Shown here in pieces: positions 33,567 to 45,178 of a DNA stretch of 64,000 nt (its first letter is position 1; each line of letters opens with the position of its first letter). The stretch spans positions 68,492 through 132,491 of the forward strand of contig MU405278.1 in the NCBI GenBank assembly GCA_022836615.1. Reading direction: 5' to 3'. The position numbers were made by a program, and so were the translations under genes. Under the pieces are notes generated by a model. That model made no database searches. It saw nothing but the letters and a program-made list of their open reading frames with translations, and was not told where the DNA came from. This DNA comes from Annulohypoxylon bovei var. microspora (lineage: Eukaryota > Ascomycota > Sordariomycetes > Xylariales > Hypoxylaceae).

Positions 33567-36500
33567 GTCGAGTTCCAGAATAAACGTGGCGACTCCCCCT
33601 TATTAACACGAATCGTTATTCTTCAACGATTACGAACCCGCCAATATACCGCTCCGCCCCATCCGGGACCCGGCGGTATCCTTACCGCTTTTGGTCATCT
33701 AGGGGCATCTATATGAATGGATGTCGTGGAATCTACGTTTAAAACATTGGCCACCAAGTGATGACAGGACATATCTTCCGTGAAGGCAGATATTAAAATA
33801 AGTGTAGAGGTAGTTTCTTGTCACAATGGTGGTTCAATTGGCAATGAAGGAAATCACTAATGGTTGAGGATCAAATTGTACCTCAACATACTGATATTAC
33901 CCCGGCTTAGGTGAATATGGCATGCCTGGGATTAACTCGCTCTGCTCTGTTTTCCCCATCCAAGCCTCACACCTTGCCTCATCCACATCTCACGATATTG
34001 TCTGGAGGACTCATCCCCAATGTCGTCTCGAATTTTGTCGCACTTTGTTACTGCTCGAGATCATGAGCGGTTGCTCATTTCTCGTCTTCAAGAAACGGGC
34101 CTTATGATATAAAGATTGACGATACCCGAGCTATATGCTCCAGCCATATAACAATACGAGCGATGCCTTACCTTGAAGGATTAGGATTAGTAACCATGCT
34201 TATGATCATGCAAGTGAAGCACATAACCACTCAACGTCAAGTCTGCATGTCTTGGATACCTCCCCTGCCCTAAGCCTCGGCTTATTCGCCTGTGCTATCC
34301 ACATCGAGCGTGGATCATCGAACTACAGGCCAGTGAAGATTTATGGACGATAATGAACATTATTATTAAATCATACATGCAAGCTTGCCATGGACGCATC
34401 AGCCATCTCACAATTACTTACCTACCCTTGTTTCCTTGCTTTGGTAATAGCTGCCTTCTCCTTACTCAACTCGCCCAACAACATCCGCCAAGAAATTGTT
34501 CCAGACAAAATGTCCAACGCCCCAAATATCAAACCATGCGATCGCCACGACTTGCATTCATGTTATACCCTTGTAGCTGCTCGATCGAGCATTGCTGTTG
34601 CGTGCTGGCACGCATATAGCGAACCCGGGACGACTGTGACCGTACGTCAGGCACAATAGCGATGCAGCTAACTTGCTTACTTGCCTGCAATGGCCGTCTC
34701 CCATGCCATGAGCTGCAGTCAATCCATGATATGGTCAATCCTTTACAGCGCCACTCCAGGCATTCCCATCCGAACAGTCGAACTTTAGGCCCTGAGTAAA
34801 GCAGGACTTACTGTCGGCTACCCGGGGGAGCTTGATCCGCGCTATAAACCGCGCGTTTCACACTGAGCGAGCGGTTCGTGACCGCATCCGGTGGGGTTTC
34901 GGACGGCTGACGGCGCCCACCTACGTCGTTGGCCACCACGGCTAGGTAGGTGATAGGAAGTCCCGAGACGGACTGACGACAGCGCGGTCTCGAATTTCGC
35001 GGGGCACAGCAGTCACGGCTGAGCATGATGCTTTTTTTGCCTCTGCATTGCACTGCACTGCATCTCGGTATTCGGGCTTGACGATCACGGCAGCCTCCCC
35101 TAGCTTCTCTGCAGGCTGTATGTCCCAGAAGTTGAGTTGGAAGCACGGCATGAAAATCCCCTCGCAGCTAGCTCCTGCGCGGTACCGAGACCAATGCCCG
35201 GTGATCAGAGCCCACGCTGCAGCACCAGCAGAGAAGCTTCGACATTGGTTTGGTCCGAGGACGGTAGCGAGACAGCAGGTGCCGATGGGAGACAGATACG
35301 TACATAAAACGGCGCACGCCTCTTGCCAGCTTCTTCGTGCCTCGTACGTCAGGAACGCGGCGCCAATGTACCTGATCGCGGGCGGTCATTGGACGCGCAG
35401 GTTTCAGAATTACTTGCTTGGTTGGTAGGCCGCCAAAGGATCGTTGGAAACAACCATTACCATTACCACCACCAACCACCGTACACCCACCGGTACGAGA
35501 TGCACACACACACACACACCTCTACTACACATTACATATACACATACATACGCAGCAGTGTACGCCCACACTCTGGGATCGATGGGGATGGGAAATTCTA
35601 GGATTGGGAAATGCGCACCCCGTCCCCGCACTTGGTGCATGGCGTACTCGCTTCGGCTACCTAGGGTAGCCACCCTCTCTTCTGATTCGCGGCCGCGCCG
35701 TTATCTTGTGCGAGCATCGGGAGAATAAGAATGCCCATTCGACGCGGGAGACCAGCTCGGTGATAAAAAACCGCAACCGTGTATCTCCCGTGTGTGAGAT
35801 AAGGGTCTCATTGCCTTTCCCTACATACATACATAATACGTACATATTCCTACCTTGCTACCTACCTTACCTACGACGAACGAACAGCGAATAGCGAACT
35901 GAAATCTGGGCAAATTTGGTGCTTTTTTTTTGTTTTTGATTTTTTTAATGAGAAGGGACAGGGAAAGATTAGTCGAGAATGCACGTCCGATAGGCGAGGG
36001 AGGGGAACATCGAAGGGAGGCGAATGATCAGGGAACCAAAGTAGAAAAAGGAGAAAAAGACGAGGAACAGTAATTAAATAATTAAAGCACATACGTATGG
36101 ACGTCTCATAGAAAAAGAATTATTCCCCCCTTCGGCAGCCAAGACTCCGTATCCTTCGTGAAAAAGAAGAGCGCGATGAATGGGTGAAACCCCTTGGAGG
36201 GAGGTGCGGGGCCGTTCGGGACCACCGGTTCGATCATCCGATCGGGGCCCGAAAATGAATCGGACCGGCGATGTTCCCATTCAGGAAATAGTTCGTTCCT
36301 GCGTACATACCTACCTACAGTACCTCTTGCATTTGCTTTTTTTCTCGCCTTCCCTGTATCTAAACATCCTTTCATATCTAATCTACCATCCCTCATATCT
36401 ATTCCTTTTTCCCAAAACCCAACTGAGGTCGCACAGATTCTGCATCTCCGGTAAAGTACGCCTACACGCCACGCGCAAATCAGATAGCACCCAGGCACCC

Positions 36501-37502
36501 ATTCCATCTATTATGTATTCCCTCTTTCTATCTCTCTTTCGCCTGCGATAATCAACGTTACATCTGCAAGTACTCGCTGGCGTAATTGGCTAATGTGGCC
36601 AATGTGCGTACGTCCTTCGCAATTTAGTTTTTAATGGGAAAGTCTTTCCGCTCTGCTTTTTTAGGAGAAGGGAAGGAGGAAGAAAAGAAAGAAAAAAAAC
36701 CTGTACGTGGGCGTTTCCGATACACTGCACATACATACATACATACCGTGGTTGGTGATTAAGCGGGTGGCAATGGTGGACGTGGACGTGGACGTATATG
36801 TGTTGAAACATTAAAGCCGCAGATACGTGCATTACATACAGGCCTACATTAGGTACGCGTATGTGCGAAGCCTCCGTACGTACCTTGGGTGCAATTAAAT
36901 GGCTCGTGGGAACGTCGACCGCTCCGGCATCCCGCATGTGCTGGATCTGGACGACTGACGAAAGGAGAAGGCGTTCCAAATACTTCGATGCGAGGAAGTC
37001 AGGCGGAATGCGTCGTGTTATTAAGCAGATACGTACACGGAACGAGCTGATACGTCGAGCGTTCGGGATCATGACTTACCTCGGTATCTCCCTGCGAGGC
37101 GAGGCTCTCGTCGACCCCTTTTTTCGGGGCTGGTTAAGGATAGGTCGGGCAATATTTCTGTGCACTTGTACACTCTACTATATTTTCCATGTAGAGAACA
37201 TGATGATCTAGAAAGCTTCAGTTTATATAAAACACAACTGCATTATTTTTGAGAGTTTGCGTAGTCCCCACAAGCCAAGTACCATGTTCTGTGGGTAGCA
37301 GAATCGCAGTAGGTAAATTAGTTCGCTTTAATTCGCTGCTCGGATGCGAACTACATGAGTTCAGATAGAAAGTCTAGAACAAGTACTGAGATATGCTAAG
37401 ACAACACTGATCATCAAAATTATCACAATGTAAACAGTTCAGATGGCAGGATAACGATGTTATTACGCAAGGAGCTCTAACCATAGCTGTATACGAAGAC
37501 AA
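33567..37502. other. Gene-poor region with simple repeats (3.9 kb)
   Basis: No supported gene. Simple repeats include CATA copies at 35823-35835 and 36730-36746 and three copies of GTGGAC at 36776-36793. Poly-T and poly-A runs occur near 35925-35945. Several open frames of 60-160 codons exist on both strands between 34.8 and 37.2 kb, but they overlap each other, lack start context and splice signals, and show no domain. Confidence 0.35.
35502..35519. repeat. AC dinucleotide microsatellite
   Basis: Eight to nine CA units in a row, non-coding. Confidence 0.9.
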
Positions 37503-38454
37503 TTATTCCCTTATCTCCTCGCTATCGCTTCTACTTCTAGAGCCTGGTGTTCCATCCTGTCCAAACACATGATATACCTCTTGCTCGAGTGCCCAGTTAG
37601 GTAGATCCTCCAGACAATGACTTGTCAAACCACCATTTACATTCCCCTTCGACGGCAGGAATCGGTACTATCCTCCCAGGCGGGAGGAGATCCAGAGGCT
37701 CTCTCCTTGAGCCTCATCTAGCTCGCAACAAAGAGACATGAATGTCAAGGAATCCATGTACAGATCTGGCATGTCCCAGGGCTCTCCAGGTAACAAGTGA
37801 CCCCCTAGCGTAGGCCAGGCCAGGCCACCCGCCGGCCGAGAATTTCCTCAGTTGGAAAGCTTGTCGCATAACCTCCAGCCTACTGCCCGGGTCCACGTTC
37901 CAACATCAAATCTACCATGTTGAAGACAATTCTGCCACCGGCCGTGAGAAAGAAGGTATATATGATACCCACACTACTTCCTTCCGAGTCTCCTGAGCCC
38001 CCTCGGACTCCATGAGATCCTCAAATTCCTCGAGGTCCATGTCCGAATCGGAGTCCCAGACCAGATCAACCCCCCAGATTCAGTGAGTCCTCTTCCTGTG
38101 TCTTGCCGTCTTGACCAAGAGCTATCATAGCTAGTCGCCACCGTCCAGGTGGAGGCGCGACATGTTAGTCGCCCGGAGGTCAACCCCTCTAGGGTGAGGC
38201 ATTGGAGCTGTTAAAGTGGTGCAATAGCTCGAAATACTATGCAATACCCTCCAGCCATATGACTGGGCTGGGCTAAGATTGCAGGTGAAGGGGTTGAGCA
38301 ACATCAGCCGTAATAACTGGAAGAGCCAAGACGCTTGGCTGGTGTAGTTATGTGCGGGAGTAATAGCTAGGAGGGGTAAGCGCCTCCAGTCATGAGAACT
38401 GGAACGGGTCAACTCCTCGAGCCACATGCGTTGGTCGTAACCATCCCGAGCCAT
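37503..38454 (-). pseudogene. Orphan gene, probably decayed
   Basis: A TATA box (complement 38568-38579) lies about 115 bases upstream of an ATG at 38454. The first frame (MARDGYDQRMWLEELTRS) stays open for 107 codons to a stop at 38131, and contains two similar pieces, SSHDWRRLPLL and QSYGWRVLHS. Further downstream on the same strand, coding-like segments appear in changing frames: an acidic piece (DSDSDMDLEEFEDLMES), a piece containing FNMVDLMLERGPG, and a last long piece (GEPWDMPDLYMDSLTFMSLC to LEDLPNWALEQEVYHVF). The last piece ends in a stop at 37503 but carries an in-frame TAG at 37668-37670. I could not join them into one open frame with splice sites, so decay by frameshift and nonsense changes is the simplest reading. 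The family is not recognised. Confidence 0.35.
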
Positions 38455-38567
38455 TCGTGTTGATTATGATGAAGGAATGATTTGAAGGAGCTCACTCCTT
38501 CAGTCGTCTCTATCATAGCCCACCATGAGCCATGGTTGAATGCCCCTTGTTAAGCTAGGGAAGGAAG

Positions 38568-38579
38568 GGCTATATAAGG
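38568..38579 (-). promoter_or_regulatory. TATA box upstream of the orphan gene at 38454
   Basis: The minus strand reads CCTTATATAGCC about 115 bases before the ATG at 38454, a spacing usual for fungal promoters. Confidence 0.45.
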
Positions 38580-38980
38580 AGAGTAGCGACGGCATACATG
38601 ACCGTTTGGGCCAAAGCCATTCTAGTGACCCGCCATGATCCGATGACAATCTCCTTCGGTCATATGACCGGAGAAGGAGAAGTAGTTGGAAGGGGTTAAC
38701 CGTCCCAGTCATCAGAGCTTGGTTGTCCTGGGGACTAACCGTTAGAGGTCCGGTCTGTCGAGTGTCTTGTCATCGAGTGGTAGTCCGTCAGAAGCTCGAC
38801 ATATTAGGAAGATATGCCATGTTAGTGTCCTGTCGGTGTCCAGTCCCAAGACATTAGACAGGAGATGAAGGACATGACCTGTATGTATATCGTCACCCTC
38901 AGCAGAGCTCCTTACCTAGCCATGTCGTGGCTACCCCATCCATCAGGTCCACATCGCCATATTAGTTACATGACGCAAGA

Positions 38981-39095
38981 ACTATAGCTAGAGTAAGAGG
39001 AGTGTATCTAGAGTAGGAGGGTAACTAGGGTAAGAGGGATATAGGTAGAGTTAGGGTAGGTATAGTTAAAGTAGGAGTAACTATAACTAGAATAG
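38981..39095. repeat. Degenerate purine-rich minisatellite (TAGAGTAGGAGGG-type unit)
   Basis: Variants of CTAGAGTAAGAGG, CTAGAGTAGGAGGG and GTAGAGTTAGGG follow one another for about 115 bases, with strong A/G bias on the plus strand. Confidence 0.6.
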
Positions 39096-39404
39096 AATTG
39101 TGATTGGGAATAGGAGTAAGCATCCCCAGTTAGATGACTCTGAGTGAAGACTGGGGAAGTGCAAGCATCACCAGTTAGATGACCAATGAATCGCCCGCAG
39201 CTGGAATTGGAGTCGGAACTCCAACTAAATGGCTGGAGACGGAGCAATGGCTCGAAGTGGGAATATCAGAGAGGATCAAGTCCCTTCGTCAGGTCCGTTC
39301 AGCTAGATGAATTAGTGAAGGGGTGTGTCGATGCGTTCTATATTGTGTTGGTCTCACAAGTATCGTTCTGCACACGATTCTACTCTCGGCCGGTCTAAAC
39401 AAGG

Positions 39405-40921
39405 TTATATGCTCGGCTGACCTGTACGCCGCTCTATTCTAGTCGTCTTTGGCGCGAATTCGTTCTTAGCCCCCCTTAGAGGTAGGGCGTCACGTGCATC
39501 TCGTAGGAGGGCGGTAAATTGACGCTGTAGTGGTAGGTCTTGAAGGGATCTGAGGTCGATACCTAGGAGTACAACTTGGTTAGTCTCTGTTATATCTATG
39601 ATCAGCAAGCATTGAACAACTCACAAAGATGACAATCCGTATCAATCTTGTCAAGGTCATAGATCCTCCAACCTGTATTGCCCAGAACCTTGTACGAGAC
39701 AGAGGTTGTAGGACCAGCCAGCAGGTATGAAGGCCCCCTTCAGCCTCCAGTTAGTGGAAAGTGGGTAGGTAGTCAAGGTCTTGGAAATCCCCATTGTCGC
39801 ATCTAATACGTCAGTTCTCGTAATCGATCTCAAACACACACCCCCAGTGGGAAAAGTGAAGGAAGGGATCTGAATAGTAGGCTTCGATGTGTTCATAGGA
39901 ATAGTCAGAAACTTACCAGGCATCAAAGACAGTATCTAAGTACCCCAGGATAGTGGAGGGATCAGCAGTGTGGCAAGAGCAATTGGGTGCGTCTAAATAC
40001 ACATCATAGTTAGTAGATACAAGATGATGATACGTGTTAGGGTACTAACCTTGCTGAAGACACTGCTGCAAGGTCGGGTAAGTGTGGGGATACCTTGGAT
40101 GAGCGACTGCCTCGATTCGACCCAACTCATGAAGTGTCGAGATAGGAACAGAGGATCGCCAGGATTGGGTCAGCCTTGACCAATGTCTGGTAGCGGCGAT
40201 ATACCGACACCAGTAAGGATGAGAAGGACGAGAAGGATGAATTGTGCCAGAAAATTAGGGGTATGAAATTATCATGACACTGATCAATATTGATCAAGTC
40301 GAAGATGAGGGGGATTATTAGGGTACTAGACCTTAATGGCCTCGGAGATGACTTGTATGCGCGTTACGCGTAAAGCTCGCGTCATCAGGCCACACCGTTC
40401 CATGACAAGGACATCTCTATCTTCGTGAAGTTAGTATGTTAGTTGCTTCAGAACGAAGGGAAGGGAGCTACGAACCGTGTCGCTTGAGAAGCCCAAGATG
40501 GGTGAGTGAGTGTAGGATAGACTTTGAAGTCTAGGCACCGCCCACCATCTAGGTGTATTAGCATTCTGTGAAGGATGGCGAAATCAGTGGTATCATACTA
40601 ACCCGTAATCCACGAACAGAAATGCGTCGCAAGAGAAGGTGTGGTTGGGGATCAATCAAGTGAATGCTCCAAGCACACCCCAATACCAATCAAGAAGTAA
40701 TATTGTAGTACCCAAGGGTAGTACAATATCAATCATCTCACCTTCTAACATAATGAAGATTGCTGATAGCCGACCGCGTGAGAAGCGTGAAGGCGTCCGA
40801 CCCAAGATGTTGAGGTGGGTAGAGAAGGGTAGATGTGAGGGTTAATAGTGACTGGGTACTTGAGCTGCTCTGGGCTCGGGGTTACCTTCGAAGTCAATAT
40901 TGGATCTTACCTCGGATCCAT
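39405..40921 (-). CDS. Intron-rich orphan gene, about 254 residues in nine exons
   Basis: I could join nine short exons in consistent phase: 40911-40921, 40742-40864, 40603-40666, 40476-40530, 40332-40420, 40050-40125, 39917-39992, 39625-39737 and 39405-39562. The start reads MDPSSSTQSLLTLTS across the first splice. Most introns have a good donor (GTAAGA, GTGAGA, GTTAGT, GTAAGT, GTGAGT) and many have CTAAC branch sites. The weakest are the donors GTTCGT at 40475 and GTCTAG at 40331. The product has Leu-rich segments (LLTLTSTLLYPPQHLGSDAF, SILHSLTHLGLLKRHDRD), then a Cys-containing part (CLQQDAPNCSCHTADP, DTDCHLCIDLRSL) and a basic tail ending GQPSI. An alternative frame at 40120-40260 is also open, so the middle may differ. 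I do not recognise the family. A leucine-rich or F-box-like protein is possible. Confidence 0.5.
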
Positions 40922-41186
40922 GAATGTGACTTGTATGGTGATAGACGCGACACAGAGATAGGTGGCAGCAGGTGCCCTCCTGTAACCTAAGGTATGGTAG
41001 GAGAAGGATAGAAGATGTAAGATTAGGAGAAGGTAAATGATTGGTGATGAAGGCAATTGGGATTTAGGTATTTCATGCTTGGGTGAAGGAGCAGGTCTTG
41101 TAAAGGTAGAGTGAAAGATGGTTGATGAATGATGGTTGGTGAAGGTTAGTTTGATGAAGGATGGTTAGATTAGGTAGGAATGTCTC

Positions 41187-41196
41187 TCATTTATAG
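41187..41196 (-). promoter_or_regulatory. TATA box and pyrimidine-rich leader of the orphan gene at 40921
   Basis: The minus strand reads GCTATAAATG about 270 bases before the ATG at 40921. A C/T-rich stretch (AACCATCCTTCATC and similar) lies between them, as in many fungal 5' leaders. Confidence 0.4.
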
Positions 41197-41240
41197 CAGA
41201 TCTTACAATAGAGGTAAGAGTAACATGTTAGTGTAAGGCC

Positions 41241-41365
41241 TTGCACCCGCCAAGTGTATGTGACATTAGTCTAGAGGCACTCAGACCCCAAGTTAGCACC
41301 CGCTGATGTATGAAAGACTGGTTAGCACCCGCTGATGTATGAATGACTGATTGGCACCCGCCTAG
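41241..41365. repeat. 29-base tandem repeat (GTTAGCACCCGCTGATG unit)
   Basis: Two nearly identical 29-base copies (41292-41320 and 41321-41349, one base different) are flanked by diverged partial copies starting GCACCCGCC on both sides (about 41246 and 41354). Confidence 0.85.
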
Positions 41366-41386
41366 TGTTGCTGAGGACGGGGGTAA

Positions 41387-41452
41387 TACGGGGCAACAAA
41401 TACGGGGCAACAAATACGGGGCAACAAATACAGGGTAACGAGTACGGGGTAG
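41387..41452. repeat. 14-base tandem repeat (TACGGGGCAACAAA)
   Basis: Three perfect copies (41387-41400, 41401-41414, 41415-41428) are followed by two diverged ones (TACAGGGTAACGAG, TACGGGGTAG). Confidence 0.92.
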
Positions 41453-41701
41453 TGGTGAGTTCTATTGATGCTTGCCCAGAGAGGAGTGACAAAAGCTGCG
41501 AGAGCAATGGGTATGTAAAAAGGTGGCAAATGGTAGCTGGAATGGGTAGAAAAATTCCAAGCCTCTCAATGGTGTAGAATGTAGTGTAACTCAGTGACAT
41601 TGGGGTGTAGAAGTAAGACATGTGAAGCATCCATAATATCAAGATCACAAGGAGGACTTCCTTGGTTTCTTGATGATTAATGGCTGGAAGAAAGGTTGTG
41701 A

Positions 41702-41779
41702 GGATATAGATGGTGAAGATGTAGATAGAGATGGTGAGGATGTAGATAGAGATGGTGATGGTGATGGTGATGGTGATGA
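41702..41779. repeat. GATGGTGA/GATGTAGATAGA minisatellite
   Basis: Repeated AGATGGTGA and GATGTAGATAGAGATGGTGA units end in four GGTGAT copies. On the minus strand the repeat falls inside a hydrophobic open frame (41322-41813) and encodes ITITI-like residues. Confidence 0.85.
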
Positions 41780-41813
41780 AAAAAAGAACTTGACAGGACT
41801 TACCATAGTTCAT

Positions 41814-43411
41814 TCCAGAAGAATATTTCGAAGGGATGTTTCCATGTAGGAGGGTTGATGAACAAGTCTCAGAACAAAATTATTAATATGTTGGGACTAG
41901 GCTTAGGTGTGTTGAGGAGATGAAGATATTACCTTGTGAGGAGTGAAGAATGAAGAGTGAAGAGTGAAGGAAGAATGTGGAAAGAAAAAATGGGAAACGC
42001 GGAGCCTTTATATAGGAAACACTGGAAGAGCAGGATGACTAAACGCTTAACCGACGCTTCTGAACAAGTGACGTCTACGATATATAACTAAAGTTAGTAT
42101 ACGCCTATACGACGATGGGAAAAGGGGTCGTCTCTAGGTATTCACTTTGTACCCACACAGCGATAATGGCGGACCGATAACCTATAAATGACATTAAAAC
42201 TATCAGGCGATTACCTATATGGCGCTAATTGGCGCAAAGTCAAATAGATGTCGATATAAACGCATTGGCGAAAAGTATAGAGGAAATAAGAAGGCACGTT
42301 TTGTTCACAACCGTGTGATGATTCCTATGATGATTCCTACCGGCTAATTTCGGCCAACTCAGTTAACAATAGACTCCCGCCATTAACCGGATATGTACCT
42401 AGGTAGGTAGGTATCAAATCATGATGTGTGGGCTGTGTAGGATACCTTGGTGGTGAGCTCTATCACCGTCTAAAGATTCACTCAAAGTTCATCAGGGGTT
42501 GGTGTTTAAATTGTAACACGGGCGGCTTTCCCTAATAATAACGTTTATGGTACTAAATTGAGCAGTATTCAAGGTGAGAAAGACGCTACTAAGAGGACGT
42601 GTCCTTTCCTTCTTTGGTGTATTGTAGGTTTAGATAATGAAGGCTGAAGTTGAGACTCTTGAAGGTGGTGATCTCAGGAAGTGTACCCAGCAGTTTGAAT
42701 TTAAGGAGGTTAGACAAAGGAATAGATGTACCTTCAACCTAAGAGTGAACTTATTGCTCTTAATATAAAATGGAGTTGCTAATGTCACTTTCTGATTTAA
42801 TCAAGAAGAGTACTTTGTTGTGCAGTGGGTGTTCACAGATGAATAGGTAGTTACAGGTAATTTTAATTTTATGTACCTAACTAAATTATCGTGCTACGCT
42901 GATTGTGTGTGAATGAAAAGCTTTTCCTATTCATGTATATTATGTATCTTTTTGCTTTTCATTCGTTTTGCCCAATGTTGGTGATACGGTGTGTTGGTAG
43001 TATAGATGTTGAGATCTCCTTCAAGGAAATCCTTAACAGTACTAATAGCCCCAAAGGCTGATGATAGTAGACTTGAAAATCATTAGCATAAACCCAGTAT
43101 GAAACACAACTTATGTACGGTTTCCTCAAGTTATGTTTCTAAATTAGCCTGACACTATAATTGCTGTGTAAGACCGACAGGAAATGGGATATGTCCCTTG
43201 ACGACGATGGGAAAGTTCAGTCAGCATAATTCAAACCTTCGAAGATTGGACTAGATAGCTGGATTTCAGATACGAAATATTTGTATACACAGAGATATTA
43301 TAACTAAGTAACCACCTAATTGACAGTACGCACAAGACCCTACGTACTTAGGTTAGTAGGATAAGAATACACACATGTCCGAATATAATGAATGAATTTT
43401 ATTGTTCATCC
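41814..43411. other. AT-rich intergenic region
   Basis: About 1.6 kb. Besides the promoter-like segment near 42.0 kb there is ACCTAGGTAGGTAGGTA at 42397-42413. The rest is AT-rich with no supported gene. Confidence 0.3.
42005..42016 (-). promoter_or_regulatory. TATA-like box with CT-rich leader
   Basis: The minus strand reads CCTATATAAAGG, then a leader with repeated CTTCACTCTTCA words (about 41935-41985). Two ATGs follow, at 41859 (an 11-codon frame) and 41813. Whether a real gene follows is not clear. Confidence 0.35.
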
Positions 43412-44586
43412 TCAATGTCCCACATCGATATCCCCCGTGTACATCATACACCAAGTCATAACCCCCCCTACGTCGATTTCGCCCACATCGCGGAACCCGA
43501 AATGCGCGTAGACTGCCCGAGCCTGTTCGCTACCTGCTTCTAGCCATACGGGCATTGGGCCGCCCTCGTTCTGGTCCGAAGTGAACTGCTCTATGAATGG
43601 AACTAGCACGGCCCGCACTACATTGGTAATAGTTAGTCATCTATTCTACTGATGGAGTGAATGATCTTCTTGATTAATATGTAACTATGGAAATAGGGAG
43701 GGGCGATGGGTGCTGAGTAATAAGCTAAATTCGACCGATGCTCATTGACGTTAGAATAAGGTCAATAGCCCCGTGCCTTCCTTTAGCAACTACGTATACA
43801 GTTTTTATCGAGGATTATTAACCAGATTTTGTCCGCAGGTAGTAGCGACCCAAGTGCGTTAGGTCTCAGTAGTTGAACTCTATAATCTGGATTGATATTT
43901 GCAGAGTTGTGGAAATCACGCCCATCTCAGGGGCAATTGCTTCCTCAATTAAACCAAACCGAAAATTACGGCATCAGAACTAGGTAATTAAAAAAGGGGG
44001 ATAACTTAGAAATAAGATAGTACTCACCAGCGCCTGGTACATACTCCACCTCTGGATCCCTCGCCATAAGGCTCAGTTTCCAAAATCTGCCCCCACTCAC
44101 TCTCTCCGCGAGTGGGTACAAGTGCTCACGCATCAGCTCCTGATCCCTTTGCAAAAACTTTCTAAAGAACGGCCTCTGCGCTAGCGTACTTGCCTGCGCG
44201 TGCGTCTCCCCAACCATGACCGGCACCCAACACGCCACGGCTGCGAAGTTGCCCGCCTCAACCACGAACCCGCCTGCCGTCAACTTATCATTCAGCCGGG
44301 CGAGCGAGGCCTCGTACACCATGTGCTGGAGGGCGGGCAGGTCGAGGTCCGCGGTGGATTGGCCCGGGGGCAGTTTCTCACCTTGGAAGAGCACGGTGAG
44401 GGGGTCTGTAGCGGAGGCGCGGGAGACGGCGCGGGCGAGGCCGTGAATGTAGCGCTCGGATGTGCCTGTGGTGATAGGTGGGAGGTCCGCCGGTTTGCTT
44501 GGCTCGGCATTTGCGGCGACGGACAATGAGCTTGGCGGCTCCACTGGGAGCAGTGTCGTGCCGATTGCGATTGGAGTGTCTGTCAT
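43412..44586 (-). CDS. GNAT-family N-acetyltransferase
   Basis: Two exons (44028-44586, 43412-43617) join in phase (GCT G plus TG gives Ala-Val) to 254 residues. The 410-base intron is long for this genome, with donor GTGAGT and acceptor ATGTAG preceded by GACTAAC. The start at 44586 reads MTDTPIAIG. The acetyl-CoA fold is seen in GRFWKLSLMARDPEVEYVPG followed directly after the splice by the helix VRAVLVPFIEQF, then PVWLEAGSEQARAVYAHFGF and DVGEIDVGG. The last strings are the usual C-terminal GNAT pattern (substrate-side strand, then YxxxGF). Position E in WLEA and Y in VYAHFGF are typical of the family. The substrate is unknown. Fungal relatives are mostly small-molecule acetyltransferases. 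Confidence 0.82.
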
Positions 44587-45178
44587 CGTACTAATAGAAG
44601 TGATGAATACTGGAAAGAATATGAATTGAGTTGAGATTCTGCTCAATTTAATGAGCGTTTAATCGCTGATCTACATAGGTATTTATAAGAACATCGTAGA
44701 TAGTTAATGTCCTCAACGAGCTGTCGTGATTAAGTATTGGCGAACTGAGCCTAAGATAACTTACATGGCATACGAATAGGTATAGAGAAAGATTGCGCCT
44801 TTCCATGCGTCAATGTGAGGGGTGTTCTGCGGTCGGCATACTTGAGTCACTGGCCGAACCGACTTCGGTGGCTGCGACAATCGCAGCCTATTTCAATAAT
44901 TTCTGGACTTTGAATATTAGCTTCAATTATCTCAGTAGATTACTCAATCGGTCAAATGAATAGAAAAACTCGGAAAAAGTTTGTCAGTAAATCATTGTCC
45001 CGGCTACCTCATCTGGATTTCATTCATCATGAAAACGCAGCAAATGGATTCTGCAAAACATAAATACCCCCAAATGAACCGTCACATATGCCGGGTTTCG
45101 TTTTCCCATTCCTGTCTCTGAACGCCAAACAAGCAAGCACCTTCATCAGGTCTAAGTACATAAGATATAATGAATCTT
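44587..45178. other. Intergenic region between the GNAT gene and SKI8
   Basis: About 590 bases holding the GNAT promoter and the SKI8 3' end. AT-rich, with no gene seen. Confidence 0.3.

Larger units (their letters stand above)
38251..39233. repeat. Dispersed short palindromes of the type CCAGTCATATGACTGG
   Basis: Related imperfect palindromes occur at 38251-38266 (CCAGCCATATGACTGG), 38385-38402, 38651-38679 (CTCCTTC, GGTCATATGACC, GGAGAAGGAG), 38703-38712, 39125-39155, 39171-39182 and 39210-39238. They share CCAGTYA and ATGAC cores with G/C-rich flanks. Some lie inside the open frame of the orphan gene at 38131-38454, so part of the likeness may be coding (the recurring SYGW/SHDW). Confidence 0.5.

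Noticed and set aside
34390..34659. 89-codon plus-strand frame with a hydrophobic start (MDASAISQLLTYPCF)
   Set aside because: The hydrophobic start and fair start context are not enough. There are no neighbours, introns or recognisable sequence to support it.
35048..35728. Overlapping frames of 80-126 codons around the AC repeat
   Set aside because: They run through simple repeats on both strands and show no domain.
43618..44027. Loss of the acetyl-CoA motif making the GNAT gene a pseudogene
   Set aside because: At first the core motif seemed absent, but joining 44028 to 43617 in phase restores a continuous GNAT fold.
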